DNA of 64,000 nt. Source: an uncultured Opitutia bacterium (GTDB lineage: Bacteria; Verrucomicrobiota; Verrucomicrobiia; Opitutales; Opitutaceae). The stretch spans positions 124,001 to 188,000 of the forward strand of contig CAIONS010000056.1 in assembly GCA_903859715.1 (NCBI GenBank), in the 5' to 3' direction. The position numbers and the translations under genes are program-made. Below the pieces are notes generated by a model. It worked only from the letters and a program-made list of their open reading frames with translations, searched no databases and was not told where the DNA came from. Shown piece by piece: positions 25,267 to 35,800 of this stretch; within the stretch, counting starts at the first letter, position 1, and the number at the start of each line of letters is the position of its first letter.

Positions 25267-28200
25267 TCAGCGCGGCGGGAACGCGAGGGAGAAATCCTCC
25301 TGCTTGAGTGTCAGATTGGGATTGTAGGCAGGATCGTGGTCCAGCTGCCGGCCCCAGACGCGGCGCATGTAGGCGGCCTCGCGCAGAAAACGCTCGAGCT
25401 TCTCCGGTGTGTCCTCGGCTCCGCGACTCGCGGACTCGTGGTGATAGAGTTCGGCAAACGGCGTCCACAGGTTGCGGTAGCCGGCCTGCTGCACGCGCAG
25501 GCAGAAATCGATGTCGTTGAAGGCCACGGGCAGGTCGGGCTCGTTGAAGCCTCCGACGGCAGCGAAGGTCTTGGCGCGGATCACGAGACAGGCGGCGGTG
25601 ACGGCGGAATAGTTCTGTGCGAGCCGGAGACGGTTGCGCTGGCCCTCGCTGCCGCGCGGGGCGTCCTTGAATGCGTGGCCGGCGACTCCGTCGCGGCCGG
25701 CGGGGCCGGTGAGGCCGAGCACGACACCGGCGTGCTGCACGGTGTCGTCGGGATAATAGAGCATCGCGCCGACGGCACCGATTTCCGGGCGCAGAGCCTG
25801 CGACACCATCTCGTCGAGCCAGTTGCCGGCGATGACCTCAAGGTCATTGTTGAGGAAGGCGAGGACCGGGCCGTTCGCGGCCGAGACGGCGAAATTGTTG
25901 AGGGCAGAAAAATTGAACGGCGCGTCGTAGTCGAGCACACGCACGCCGAGGCCGCGCAGTTCGCCGAAGTAGGCGAGGGTGGCGGGATCGTCGGAGCGGT
26001 TGTTGACGACGATGATCTCGAAATCGGGATAAGTGGTCTTGGCGAGGATCGATCCGACGCACAGCCGCAGCAGGTCGACGGCGTTCTTCGTGGGGATGAT
26101 GATCGAGACCTTGGGTGCAGGCGACGGCAACGCGTGAAGGATCCGCCAGTGGTGGCCTTTCACGGGGACGAGTTCCGCGGCGAGCGAGAGACGGGCGAGA
26201 TGATCCGTCAGTGCCTTCTTGGCGGCGATGAAAGGGTAGTCGCTCTTCTCGTCGATCACGAGGGCGGTCGAGCCGGGAATGGCGCGCCAGTGGTAGAGTA
26301 CGCGCGGGATATGGTGCACCTGCGCTGCGGCCAGGCCTGTGATTACCCGCAGGGTGAGGTCCCAGTCCTGACTGCCTTCGTAGCCCGTGCGGAAGCCGCC
26401 CACAGCGCGCACGCGGGCCGTGCGGAACACGGACAGATGGCAGGTATAGTTCTGGCCGAGCAGCAGGTCAGGGTTCCAGTCGGGCTTGAAGTAAGGGTCG
26501 TAGCGGCGGCCGAGCTCATCGATCTTGTCCTCATCGGAGTAGATGAACTCGAGGCCGGGCTGTCGGGCGGCGGCGAGCACGACGTCGGCCAGTGCGCGGG
26601 GCGCGAGTTCGTCATCATGATCGAGCAGGGCGACAAATTCACCCGAGGCAAGATCGAGCGCAGAGTTGGAAGAAGCGGAGATGTGGCCGTTTTCCTCGCG
26701 GAAGGTCACCTTGATGCGGGCGTCGCGCTGAGCGAAATCCTCGAGCACGCGGCGCACATGGGTGGCGGGCGAGGCATCGTCTGCGATGCAGAGTTCCCAG
26801 TGCGGATAAAACTGCGCACGCACGGACTCGATGGCCTTCACGAGCCATTGCTCTGGCGGGTTGTAGACCGGCATCAGCACGGAAATGAGCGGCCGATGTT
26901 CCGGCGACAGGGCCTCGAGTTCGGCGCGCAGGATGACCTGCTCCTCGAGCGTCGGAGTGTCGAAGCGCTTCTCCCAAGTGGCGTAGTCCCGGCGAACGTG
27001 GCCGGGAATTTCCGCGCTGATCTTTGCGGTGGGGACGGCGAAGCAATGCCAGCGTCCGTCCTCGGTCAGCGCCTCGAAAGCAATGAACTGCGTGGTTTCG
27101 GCCGGCAGGGTGCAGGTAAGGGTGAAGCCGGACTCACGCGCGTGAGGATGATCGGGGTGGCCGGCGCCGACATCCACCCGGGCGAGACCATAGACCGCTT
27201 CAAAGGTTTTGCTAGCGGCGCGCACGCGCACAGCCACGATTCGTCCGCCGGCCGGGGCGATCACCCAGCCGCGGATCTCGCCGGAGGGAGGCACGTCATC
27301 CCAGTCCGTCGGCTCGTCGATCATGTAGGCAAAGCCCGCTTCAGGTGCGGGCGGGCGGGCGGTGACGGCCGTGGGCTTGCCCTTGGACGAATCGAAGAAG
27401 AGCCGGCGCAGCGAACGCAGCGGACTCGTCACCTGCCAGGAGAATGACTCGGTCATACGGCGGATCTTCTCGTCGCGCTGGCGGAGTTCATCGGCGTTGA
27501 AGGTGCGGGTGAGGCGCGACATCGCGGACGCGGACTCGACGAGCTGGCTGCGCAGCAACTCAACTTGATTTTGGCCGCCCTGCAGCTTGGCGCGATTGTA
27601 ACCCTCCTGCGCGGTGAGTCGCGCGTTCTCGGCGCGGAGCAGGGCAAGTTCCCGGCGGGCAGAACTGATGGTGTTTTCCTTGGCGCGCATGCGTAGCGCG
27701 GTGTCGCCCTCGGCGAGCAGCACGTCCTCGGACGCCGGGGTGGCGGGATCGGTGAAGAGCGGAACGGCGGTGCTGACTATCTGCTCGTAGAAATCCAGCA
27801 GGCCGGTGGTGTTGGCCTTGAGATCGAAATGACCGCGGGCAAACTCGAGGGCGCCCGAGCTGAGGCGCTGGGCGAGGGCATCGTCGCCGAATACCTGCAG
27901 GCACTTGTCGGCGATTTCCTCCGCGCTGCCGGTTTCGAGCAGCAGGGCATGGCGGCCGTCCTCCATGGCGCGGGCGAGATTCGCGCGGGGCACGATGACG
28001 GGACGGCCGACGCAGAGAAATTCGGGAATCTTTGAGGGCAGGCGGTAGTCGTTGAAGGAGTCGGCGGCACCGGGCTGCACCAGGGCGTCGGCGAGGGCGA
28101 GCAAGGGGCCGAGCTTCGCCTTGGCGATAAAGCCGAGGTCGATGACGTGGCCGCCGCCGATGGCGGCAAGCTCCCGCGCGAGTTCGGGAGGATTGAGGCC

Positions 28201-28929
28201 GGTGCGGACGAGCCGGCACGGCGTGCCGCGCTCATTGATGAGGCGCACGGCGAGGAGCAGCGTGCGGATATCGGGCAGGTTCGCGAAGGTGGTGCTGCCT
28301 GTGTAGACGATCACTTTTTCCCCGGACTTCAGACCGATTTCCTCGCGCAGGGCGGGATCGGGAATCAACGGCTGATAGAGGGCGGCATCGATGCCGGGCA
28401 GCAGGCGGCGGGCGGGCTTGCCGGCGGGGATCAGGTCCTGCAGGCGGTCCGTGATGAAGGTGACGGCATGCGCGACGCGCAGGAAATTCCGATAGCGGAG
28501 CGGATGCGACAGCCGGGGCGAGAGCTGGAGCGCGAGTTCCTCATCGGTGCGCTGCCGCAGGGTGGCGAGGGATTCGTGCGCGTAGCTTTCCATCAGGAAG
28601 ACCTCGTTGTCCTCGAGATGAATGAGCAGCGCGGCGCCGGGATATTTTTTGAGATAGGCGAGGGTGAATTCGCGGACATTTTCACGCGGGGTCCAGGCGT
28701 GGACGACCTCGGCGGGCCGGCGGTCGGGGAAGACGGGCTCATCCTGCAGCATCCGCAGAAACGTGGCGGCGGTGAACAAGGGCTCCGGTACGACGGAGAG
28801 GGTTTCCGGATTTTCGGGCACGGCGACCACGCAGGCGTGACCCATGAGCGTGAGCCGGTTGGCGAACGCGCCGATGTGGTTCAGGCTGTTGCTGGTGAAG
28901 TCGCCGTAGTTGACGAAAAGGATATTCAC
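25267..28929 (-). CDS. Multidomain glycosyltransferase: GT4 - coiled coil - GWV beta module - GT2 - GT2
   Basis: 1,220 residues from a GTG start. Residues 1-400 form a GT4-like unit (VIVYTGSTTFANLPDIRTLL in its second Rossmann half). Residues about 410-510 form a charged coiled coil ending in SWQVTSPLRSLRRLF, a motif often found before GT2 domains. Residues about 525-640 are the beta module with GEIRGWVIAPAGG. GT2 domain 1 (about 650-880) has LISVLMPVYNPPEQ, CIADDAS, LLDHDDELAP and QDWDLTLR. GT2 domain 2 (about 915-1170) has VSIIIPTKN, IVVNNRSDD, LAFLNNDLEV and FNDIDFCLR. All catalytic motifs look intact, so up to three transfers could be made by one polypeptide. The other two giants of the window carry the same parts in a different order. 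Confidence 0.9.
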   Translation of the reverse strand: MNILFVNYGDFTSNSLNHIGAFANRLTLMGHACVVAVPENPETLSVVPEPLFTAATFLRMLQDEPVFPDRRPAEVVHAWTPRENVREFTLAYLKKYPGAALLIHLEDNEVFLMESYAHESLATLRQRTDEELALQLSPRLSHPLRYRNFLRVAHAVTFITDRLQDLIPAGKPARRLLPGIDAALYQPLIPDPALREEIGLKSGEKVIVYTGSTTFANLPDIRTLLLAVRLINERGTPCRLVRTGLNPPELARELAAIGGGHVIDLGFIAKAKLGPLLALADALVQPGAADSFNDYRLPSKIPEFLCVGRPVIVPRANLARAMEDGRHALLLETGSAEEIADKCLQVFGDDALAQRLSSGALEFARGHFDLKANTTGLLDFYEQIVSTAVPLFTDPATPASEDVLLAEGDTALRMRAKENTISSARRELALLRAENARLTAQEGYNRAKLQGGQNQVELLRSQLVESASAMSRLTRTFNADELRQRDEKIRRMTESFSWQVTSPLRSLRRLFFDSSKGKPTAVTARPPAPEAGFAYMIDEPTDWDDVPPSGEIRGWVIAPAGGRIVAVRVRAASKTFEAVYGLARVDVGAGHPDHPHARESGFTLTCTLPAETTQFIAFEALTEDGRWHCFAVPTAKISAEIPGHVRRDYATWEKRFDTPTLEEQVILRAELEALSPEHRPLISVLMPVYNPPEQWLVKAIESVRAQFYPHWELCIADDASPATHVRRVLEDFAQRDARIKVTFREENGHISASSNSALDLASGEFVALLDHDDELAPRALADVVLAAARQPGLEFIYSDEDKIDELGRRYDPYFKPDWNPDLLLGQNYTCHLSVFRTARVRAVGGFRTGYEGSQDWDLTLRVITGLAAAQVHHIPRVLYHWRAIPGSTALVIDEKSDYPFIAAKKALTDHLARLSLAAELVPVKGHHWRILHALPSPAPKVSIIIPTKNAVDLLRLCVGSILAKTTYPDFEIIVVNNRSDDPATLAYFGELRGLGVRVLDYDAPFNFSALNNFAVSAANGPVLAFLNNDLEVIAGNWLDEMVSQALRPEIGAVGAMLYYPDDTVQHAGVVLGLTGPAGRDGVAGHAFKDAPRGSEGQRNRLRLAQNYSAVTAACLVIRAKTFAAVGGFNEPDLPVAFNDIDFCLRVQQAGYRNLWTPFAELYHHESASRGAEDTPEKLERFLREAAYMRRVWGRQLDHDPAYNPNLTLKQEDFSLAFPPR

Positions 28930-28948
28930 GCGGGTCCGGGAAGTTTAG

Positions 28949-30070
28949 TTAAAGCCGGCCGGCGAATTCGAGAACCGATTTGGCGGTGCCGGCCCATGAG
29001 AAAGCCTGGCTGCGCTCGAGGCTGGCGGCGGAGCGGGGGAGATAGGCGGCCGGCTCGTTTTCCAGGGCGAGCATGGCGTCGGCCAGAGCGGCGGGACTTT
29101 CCGGGGGAAAGTAAATCGCGGCGGAGCCGCCGACCTCGGGCAGGCTGGCGCGTTCGCTGGCGAGCGCGGGAAGACCGGCGGTCATCGCCTCGACCAAGGG
29201 GAGGCCAAAGCCCTCATGCCAGCTGGGCGCGATCAACGCATAGCTGGAAGCATAGAGGGCGGCCAATTCGTGGTCGGGAACATAACCGAGATAGCGCACG
29301 GGAAATCCGCGCGCCTTGAATTCATCAAGCCGGGCGTGAAGGGCGGCGGACTTCCAGCCTCGGCCGCCCGCGAGCACGAGTGGCCGGCGAAGGGTGGAAT
29401 GCTCATGATAGATCTCGTAGGCATCCAGGGCTGCCGCGTGATTCTTGCGGGGTTCGAGCGAACCGACGACAAGCCAGGGCGCCGAATCCGGCCGGGAATG
29501 CGCTTCCTTGCTCGTAGAAAAACGGCTGGCGCCCGGGGCGAGGAGATGCGGGCGCGCCTTGAGCTTGAACCAGGCGGGAAGGATTTGCTCGAACTCGTTT
29601 TGAGTATGCTGGCTGACAAAGGTGAAACCCGCGGCGCGGGCCAGTGCCTGCAGCAGTTCCCGCTGGCAGACCAGCCGGGTTTCATCCGTGGCGAATGCCG
29701 GATGCATCCAGAAGGCGAGGTCATGCACCGTATAGACGAGCTTGGTATGCGGCAGCTTGGGGGCGTGGAAATTGAAGGAGAAAACCACGTCGGGTTTGCC
29801 CGGCAGCGGCTCACCGGTGGCGACCTCGTGCCAGAACTCCCGCGCGGCGGCGGAATTCATCGTGCGCAATGGGGCGGTCACGCGCGGATCATCGATCATC
29901 GTGCCGCGCTTCGTATCGGCGTTGATCCAATCGCCGAAATGGTGGTACAGTTCGAACGTGTGCCCGCGGGGCAGGCCCTCGGTGATCAAGGCGCGGCTGA
30001 GGGCGTCGGCATACCAGGCGCAACCCGCGCGTTCGGCGCAGGTTTGGGAAACATCGAGGCCGATCTTCAT
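28949..30070 (-). CDS. GT4 glycosyltransferase
   Basis: 373 residues from the ATG at 30070, which shares ATGA with the stop of the upstream fusion gene. It opens MKIGLDVSQTCAERAGCAWY, has YTVHDLAFWMHP, VVGSLEPRKNHAAAL at the start of the second Rossmann half, and the EX7E site EGFGLPLVE followed by TAGLPALAS and LPEVGG. This is the standard profile of mannosyltransferase-like GT4 enzymes (WbaZ/MtfB type). Its second half resembles the GT4 half of the preceding fusion gene, so the two may be duplicates. It acts in the cytoplasm on a nucleotide-sugar donor; specificity unknown. Confidence 0.9.
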   Translation of the reverse strand: MKIGLDVSQTCAERAGCAWYADALSRALITEGLPRGHTFELYHHFGDWINADTKRGTMIDDPRVTAPLRTMNSAAAREFWHEVATGEPLPGKPDVVFSFNFHAPKLPHTKLVYTVHDLAFWMHPAFATDETRLVCQRELLQALARAAGFTFVSQHTQNEFEQILPAWFKLKARPHLLAPGASRFSTSKEAHSRPDSAPWLVVGSLEPRKNHAAALDAYEIYHEHSTLRRPLVLAGGRGWKSAALHARLDEFKARGFPVRYLGYVPDHELAALYASSYALIAPSWHEGFGLPLVEAMTAGLPALASERASLPEVGGSAAIYFPPESPAALADAMLALENEPAAYLPRSAASLERSQAFSWAGTAKSVLEFAGRL

Positions 30071-32121
30071 GGCGCCTGCCTCCGGGCGGCGGCCGCGAGG
30101 AAATGCGCGAGGCGGCCGGCCTCGAGTTCGAGCGAGAAAGCGGCCAGCCGCGCGTGGCCGCGGGCGATGAGGGCGTCTTTGAGGTCGGTCCGGATGGCGA
30201 CCCGCCGCAAGGTTTCGGCGAGGGCCTGCGGATCGCGCGCGTCGACCTGCACGCAGGCATCGCCCGCGACCTCCGGCAGCGCGGAGGAGTCGGCGGCGAT
30301 GATCGGCACGCCGAAACGCATGGCCTCCAACAGCGGCATGCCGAATCCCTCGCAGAGGGAGGGGAAAACCAACGCACCGGCCCGAGCCCATAGGGCGGTG
30401 AAAGCCTCGTCCCTGACATGACCGAGAAAGATGACACGGTCGGACAGGCCGAGGCCGTCGCGCAGTTCCCGCAGCAAATCCATGCGGGCGTCGGGATGCC
30501 CGGTGCAGACGAGCGGCCAGGCCCGCGATGCGGCGGCCTGGGCGTAGAGCCGGTAGGCGACGAGCAGGGTTTCGTGGTTTTTGTGCGGCCAGAAGTTAGC
30601 CGGATAAAAGAAAAAAGGTTCCTCGGGTGCACCTGCCGGCAGCGCGCTGCCCGTGGCGGGAAAGCGATCCTGCACGGCGTTATAAGTATGGAAGCAAAGA
30701 GCTGGGTTTACGCCGTATTGTTCGCATAGACGGCCAATGACATAATGGGAGTCGCACTGGAAATACGTGGCCTCCGCCGCGACGCGGGTGAACCACTTGT
30801 GGCGGTGATTTACTTCCTCGACCGGCAGAGCGGCGGGTAAATCGCGATGGAGCAGATCAACAATGAGACTGACGCACGGCAGGCCGGGTTGCATGAACTG
30901 CGAGGTGCCGAAAGGCGCATAAAGCACGTCCAGGCCCGCTTTGGCAGCGACGTTGTCTGCGAGAGAGAGCGTGCCGGCGGCGCGCCAGCCCTTGGGCTGA
31001 CGGAGCGAAACAGTGAAGTGGCCCTCGGCGGGTTCGAGCAGGTAGTCACCCGGGCGCAGCACGGCGGCGAGTTCGTCGCGGAGTTCGGCGGGAGCGAAGA
31101 GGGCGAAGTTGAACTCGGAGCCGCGCTGCCGGGCAATTTCGGCGAGAAACGTGAGGACAAACGGCTTGATGCCGCCGTTGGCGCCACCGGGTTGGAGGCG
31201 GAGCAGATCGATGCCGATGCGGATGCGCCCAGATGAGGCGCGGCGGGCGCGACGTTCGGCCATCAGCGCGGCGCGATGAGAGCGGCGGAGGGCGCGGTGA
31301 CCGAAGCCGAGTTTGCGGTGAAGCGGCGCGAAGTAGCGCTGGGCGGCGAGGGCGGCGTGGTCGCGGGCGAGCTTGAGATTCCATTCGCGTTCGAGCGCGG
31401 CGGCGCGGGGTGCCCAGCGAGCGAGAAATCGCCGGGCGTTGCGGTACTCGTAGGCGCCGCGGCCCGCGGAACTGGAGATATGATGGCGGATGACGCTATG
31501 AGTCGCGACCAGGTTGATGAAACCGTCCTCGCGGGCACGCAGGCAAAGATCGGTGTCCTCGAACCCATTGTGATAGCCTTCGTCAAACCCACTCGCGCGC
31601 AAAAACCACTCGCGCCGCACCAGGCAACAGGCCGCGGTGACGGCGGGAAATTCCGTGATCCCGCCCGCGGCCTGAAGTTCCGCCAGATCGCCGCGGTGAT
31701 GCACGGGATAGCCGCCATCGCAAAAGACCACGCCGGCATGATCGACGGCACCCGAGGTGGCATGGAGCTGGATATTGCCGACGACGCCGGCCCGCGGGTG
31801 ACTGGCAAAGGCGGCGAGCATCGGCTCAAGCCAGTGGGGCTCGAGCACGAGGTCGTTGTTCAGCAGTGCGAGGAAATCGCCCTGGGCGACCCGGGCGGCG
31901 CGGTTGTTGGCGGCGGCGTAGCCGAGGTTGCGGTCGTTCAGCAGGACGACGTGGGGCGGGGCGAGTTCCTGAAGGAACTCACGCGTCTCATCGGTAGAGC
32001 TATTGTCGATGAGAATGATTTCATGCGTGACGGACGCCGGCACAGTGGCGCGGAGCGAGGCGAGGCAGGCACGGGTGAGCGCGAGCTGGTTGTAGAGGGG
32101 AAGGATGAACGAGACCTGCAC
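30067..32121 (-). CDS. GT2-GT4 fusion glycosyltransferase
   Basis: 684 residues. Residues 1-260 are a GT2 domain (MQVSFILPLYN, ILIDNSSTDETREFL, LALLNNDLVLEPHW, FEDTDLCLRAR). Residues about 295-684 are a GT4 domain (RIRIGIDLLRLQPGGANGGI, FFYPANFWPHKNHETLL, and EX7E in EGFGMPLLE). The GT2 half resembles the stand-alone GT2 at 10160-11116, and the GT4 half resembles the stand-alone gene downstream, which it overlaps by 4 bases. Two activities on one chain suggest two consecutive sugar additions to the same acceptor. All key motifs are present. Confidence 0.9.
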   Translation of the reverse strand: MQVSFILPLYNQLALTRACLASLRATVPASVTHEIILIDNSSTDETREFLQELAPPHVVLLNDRNLGYAAANNRAARVAQGDFLALLNNDLVLEPHWLEPMLAAFASHPRAGVVGNIQLHATSGAVDHAGVVFCDGGYPVHHRGDLAELQAAGGITEFPAVTAACCLVRREWFLRASGFDEGYHNGFEDTDLCLRAREDGFINLVATHSVIRHHISSSAGRGAYEYRNARRFLARWAPRAAALEREWNLKLARDHAALAAQRYFAPLHRKLGFGHRALRRSHRAALMAERRARRASSGRIRIGIDLLRLQPGGANGGIKPFVLTFLAEIARQRGSEFNFALFAPAELRDELAAVLRPGDYLLEPAEGHFTVSLRQPKGWRAAGTLSLADNVAAKAGLDVLYAPFGTSQFMQPGLPCVSLIVDLLHRDLPAALPVEEVNHRHKWFTRVAAEATYFQCDSHYVIGRLCEQYGVNPALCFHTYNAVQDRFPATGSALPAGAPEEPFFFYPANFWPHKNHETLLVAYRLYAQAAASRAWPLVCTGHPDARMDLLRELRDGLGLSDRVIFLGHVRDEAFTALWARAGALVFPSLCEGFGMPLLEAMRFGVPIIAADSSALPEVAGDACVQVDARDPQALAETLRRVAIRTDLKDALIARGHARLAAFSLELEAGRLAHFLAAAARRQAP

Positions 32122-32179
32122 TGTCCGCCAGATTGGGTGGTGCGCGGGCGGATGTCTAATGACTAATGGCCAACGGCAT

Positions 32180-32194
32180 CGATGACTTTCATCG
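32180..32194. repeat. Perfect 6-bp inverted repeat
   Basis: CGATGA and TCATCG separated by three bases, in the gap between the acyl carrier protein gene and the GT2-GT4 fusion gene. It could be a small terminator for the carrier protein gene or chance; no T-run follows. Confidence 0.25.
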
Positions 32195-32259
32195 CATCAG
32201 TCGCCTGACCCTGATTGCCCGATTGTCCCGGCCCAGCCGATCGGCACATGCATTCAGGC

Positions 32260-32703
32260 TCAGGAGGCCAGCTCGCGGGCTTCGGCGTTGAATCGAACGC
32301 CTGTGACCTTGGCTTCGATGAAATACTGGACGTCGCGCAAGGTGCGGAGGGCGCAGAGATCCTCGTTGTTGATCGTGATCCGAAGCGTGTCCTCCGTGAG
32401 CATGACGACCTCGATGATGGTCAGCGAATCAATGCCCAGATCTTCCGCCAGCCGCAGGTTGCCGGTGGACTCTTTCAGTCTGGGCCGGAATCTGGATTCC
32501 ACGAAATGCTCAATGATACCGAAAATGATGACCGGCAGATGTTCCAAATTGCCGGTTTTCCGAAACTGACAGGCGGCCTCGAAGGTGGAAGCGGAGCAGC
32601 GTTTGAGTGCTTCCCGGAGCTGGGCCTCATCCTCGGATGTGAAATTCCTGGCGGCGGCGAGGGTGGGTGCGGCAACCGAAAACAGTGAGGCAGGGGAGTC
32701 CAT
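32260..32703 (-). CDS. Acyl carrier protein with N-terminal extension
   Basis: 147 residues. The phosphopantetheine site is DLGIDSLTI with Ser93, and the following helix IIEVVMLTEDTLRITINNEDL fits helices II-III of an acyl carrier protein. The ACP domain proper covers about residues 60-147; the first 50 residues include a helical FTSEDEAQLREALKRCS segment not present in the housekeeping AcpP (about 80 residues). I recall similar extended carrier proteins in Opitutaceae. No acyl-ACP synthase, ketosynthase or other partner is in the window, so its acyl group and purpose are unknown. It is separated by about 130 bases on each side from its neighbours and is probably its own transcript. Confidence 0.85.
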   Translation of the reverse strand: MDSPASLFSVAAPTLAAARNFTSEDEAQLREALKRCSASTFEAACQFRKTGNLEHLPVIIFGIIEHFVESRFRPRLKESTGNLRLAEDLGIDSLTIIEVVMLTEDTLRITINNEDLCALRTLRDVQYFIEAKVTGVRFNAEARELAS

Positions 32704-32833
32704 CGGTCGTGGCTGGTTTCGCTTTTATGGATCTTGAGTCTGCAAGAATGACAGCAACCGACCGGTAATCCGCTATTCGGTTCGACGGAAAATCACGTTC
32801 CGGAGCACCCGGGATCTTTCCGGACGAGGCCGG

Positions 32834-35800
32834 TCAAAAGGAGGCGGTCACGGACAGAGAATAAGTGCGGCCGCGCCAGTCCCCGTAGGGCTGTACGCCG
32901 GCGCCCGCGCCGCCATTGACGTAGCGTGGGAAGTCGGAGCCGAAGATGTTGTTGACGCGAAGTTGGGCGCGCAGGCCATAGCGCGGATTCTTCCATGGCA
33001 GCCAGCGGGCAGGTCGCGGTGCACGTAGGAGTCGTACTGCAGGAATGAACCGATGCGGTCGCTGTCCTGCGCCGCCCATTCGGTGACGGGCAGAATGCGG
33101 GAATGGAAATAGTGTCCATCCAGTCCGAATCCATAATCATGGTTGGCCCAGCTCGCGCCGAAATTGGCACGGTATTTCAGCAGGCCCGAGGTGGCCCCGT
33201 CGGGATTGTCCAACTCGTCCACCTTGGGCGAAGTCGGATAGATCTGCACATCATAGCGCTGATAGTAGAGCAGCCGGCCGTAGAGTTCGAAGGTGCCCCC
33301 CAGGCATTCCGTCCACGTGTAGTCGAGCGAGGCATTCCAATTCTGCGAATGGCGTGAGGCGAGATTGACAGCGCCGGTCACGAGGGAGTCGATCGGGCCG
33401 GCGGTATAAGGGCTGCCGGGCGTGAGTGGCGCGCGGATCACGCGCTCGGGAAAAACAGACTCCAAGTTGACCACGGCCTGGGCGTCGAGCACGACCACCT
33501 CATTGGTCTTGCGGGTGTCGACAAAGTCCAGCCCCGCGCGGAACCGGTGGACCTTGCCGCGCTGGTAAATGATGCCCGCGGTCTGGGTGACGGCGGCCTC
33601 GGGCCGCAGGTTTGGGTCGGGCGCGTCATTGGCCTGCACGGCGTAGGTTTGCTTTCTGACCGGGTCGGTGATCTGCGTGTAATTCAGCCCGGGCGTGCCG
33701 CCGGGCGTCGACAGCGGCCGGCTCATTTGCGGCGTGGGCACGCGATTCGAGGTGGTGAGACTGCCGCGCACGGAAAATCCTCCGCCGAAATCGGCCTTCA
33801 GGGCGAAGGTCGGCGCCACATTGGTCTCCCGCGAGGTATCGGCCGCGATGTAGCGCACGGCCAAATCACCATCGAGGGCCCGGAGCCAGGTCGGGAGCCG
33901 GGCCACGGGCAGCACGGGCGACTGCAGTTCGCCGAAAAGACTCACGCGCTGCAGCGTGCGCCCCTGCCAGTCGATGGGTGGACTGGCGAGCGTGCCGTCG
34001 GCGTAACGCTCCTCGTCGGTGAAATCGGCCAGATGGGTGCGCCGATAATCCGCGCCGACATTTACGGCACCGCTCCCGGTCGGCAGCGACAGGGAGCGAT
34101 TGGAAATCCGGAGAGCGGCGTCCAAGGTGTCGTAGTCGCCCAGGGTCACGAATCGCCCACGCCCTCCGCGGTAGATGAGCACCTGATCATAAAATTGCGA
34201 CGGCGGTCCGTAGACTTGGGTGTCGCGCAGCGGGTTATAGATTCCGGCGTCGACGAGTTGCTGCCAGCGGGTGGGATCGGCTCCGCCGATGCCTCGGTAT
34301 TTGGCGATGTTATGCGCGTACTGCCCATCGAGCGAGACGCGCCAATCGGACGGCAGCTTCAGCAAGAGACCGGCCAGCAGGGAGGAGAACTCCAGGCGGG
34401 CCTCGCTGTAATCCGGGCCCAGCAGCGGGGCGATTTCGTTCAACGAAACGGACACATCCTGCTTGAAGGGATTATAGGGCGAGTTCGCCGCCAGCGTCAG
34501 GTCCACGGGGAACACGTCATAGCCGCGATTGACCACGGTCTTCGCATAGGTGCCGTCCAGGCCCAGTTGGAGCCAGGGAGCGACATCATAGACTCCGGAC
34601 AGGAAATAGGAGGCGCGCTGCTGCTGGCGGCCGTAGGGGTAATCGCGGCTGTTGGTCGACGCAGCCAGACCGCCGGGCGTGGCGAACAGGTCCGTGTTGC
34701 GGACGCCCTCGCGGCCGGCAAAGGCGGCGATCCCACCGGTGCCGTCGGCGCCGGGCGCCACGGAGGTCACGCTGGAAGTGCCGGGACCGAACAGCGGAGA
34801 CCCGTCGACGCTGCGGATATTGGGAGTCGCGCGATAGAGCGGGGAATCGAGGGTTACGTTGGGCGTGTCGTTGGCGGCCAAGTAGCCCAGTTCGGCTTCC
34901 GTGGGCGGCGTAGCCTGCGTGAACGTGGCGCTGAGCCGCACGCGCAACGCGCCATCGCGCAAGGTCTCGCCGTGCTGGAGTGACAGGGAGGATTGCGGCG
35001 CATCGTAGCGGGCCAGCGCATTGGTGTAGGTGGCGGTCACCTCGGTGATGTCCACATCCGGACGCAGCACGATGTTGATGACGCCTCCGACGGGATTGCC
35101 CGTGTAAAGGGCGGACGCGGAAACCGGCAGCACCTCCACCTGCTCGACCAGGCTGATGGGAATGAGGCTGACATCCGGGGGTAGCGCGGCGGAACCGATG
35201 GTCAGGACCTCGGGGAGCCGGCGGCCGTTGACAAGCACAACGGTCTCATCGGAACCGTAGCCGCGCAGGTTCAGGTTGGTGCTGCCGGCGATGAAGCTGT
35301 TTTGGGTGCCATCCTGATCCGGGGACAGGACCGACGCATCGCTCTCGAGGATTTCGCGCTGGAGGAATTCATTAAGGTTCACGACGCCGCTCCGGGCGAT
35401 CTGCTTGCGGTCAAAAATCGTGTAGGGGATCGCGTCGTTCATGGTCCGGCTCAGGTCCAGGTTGCCCGTGGCGGTCTGGGGCAGTGAAGGTGTCCGGCTG
35501 TGATCGAAGGCCTCATCGCGGCCCGATTTGTCGTGAACGATATAGGGTTCCAGCCGTGTGGGGTCATCGGCTTTCTGCATGGTCTGCGTTTCGAGGGTCA
35601 GTACGCGGCCGGCTTCCACCCGGGCACCGGCGATTTCCAAGGATCGGTAATTGGGCGCAGTAGCGAGCAACTGATAGGTGCCGGGGGGCACGAGGGGAAA
35701 ATCGAATTCCCCGCTCTCACTGGTCCGCGTGGATTTGCGCAGATCGGGAATCCGCACCTGCACATCGCGGGCGGACGTGCCATCCGGAGCCAGCAGCCGC

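Noticed and set aside
24385-27447. A + strand open frame of about 1,020 codons opposite the methyltransferase and the 1,220-residue glycosyltransferase
   Set aside because: It crosses the boundary of two genuine genes on the other strand and has the same low-information composition as other shadow frames here.
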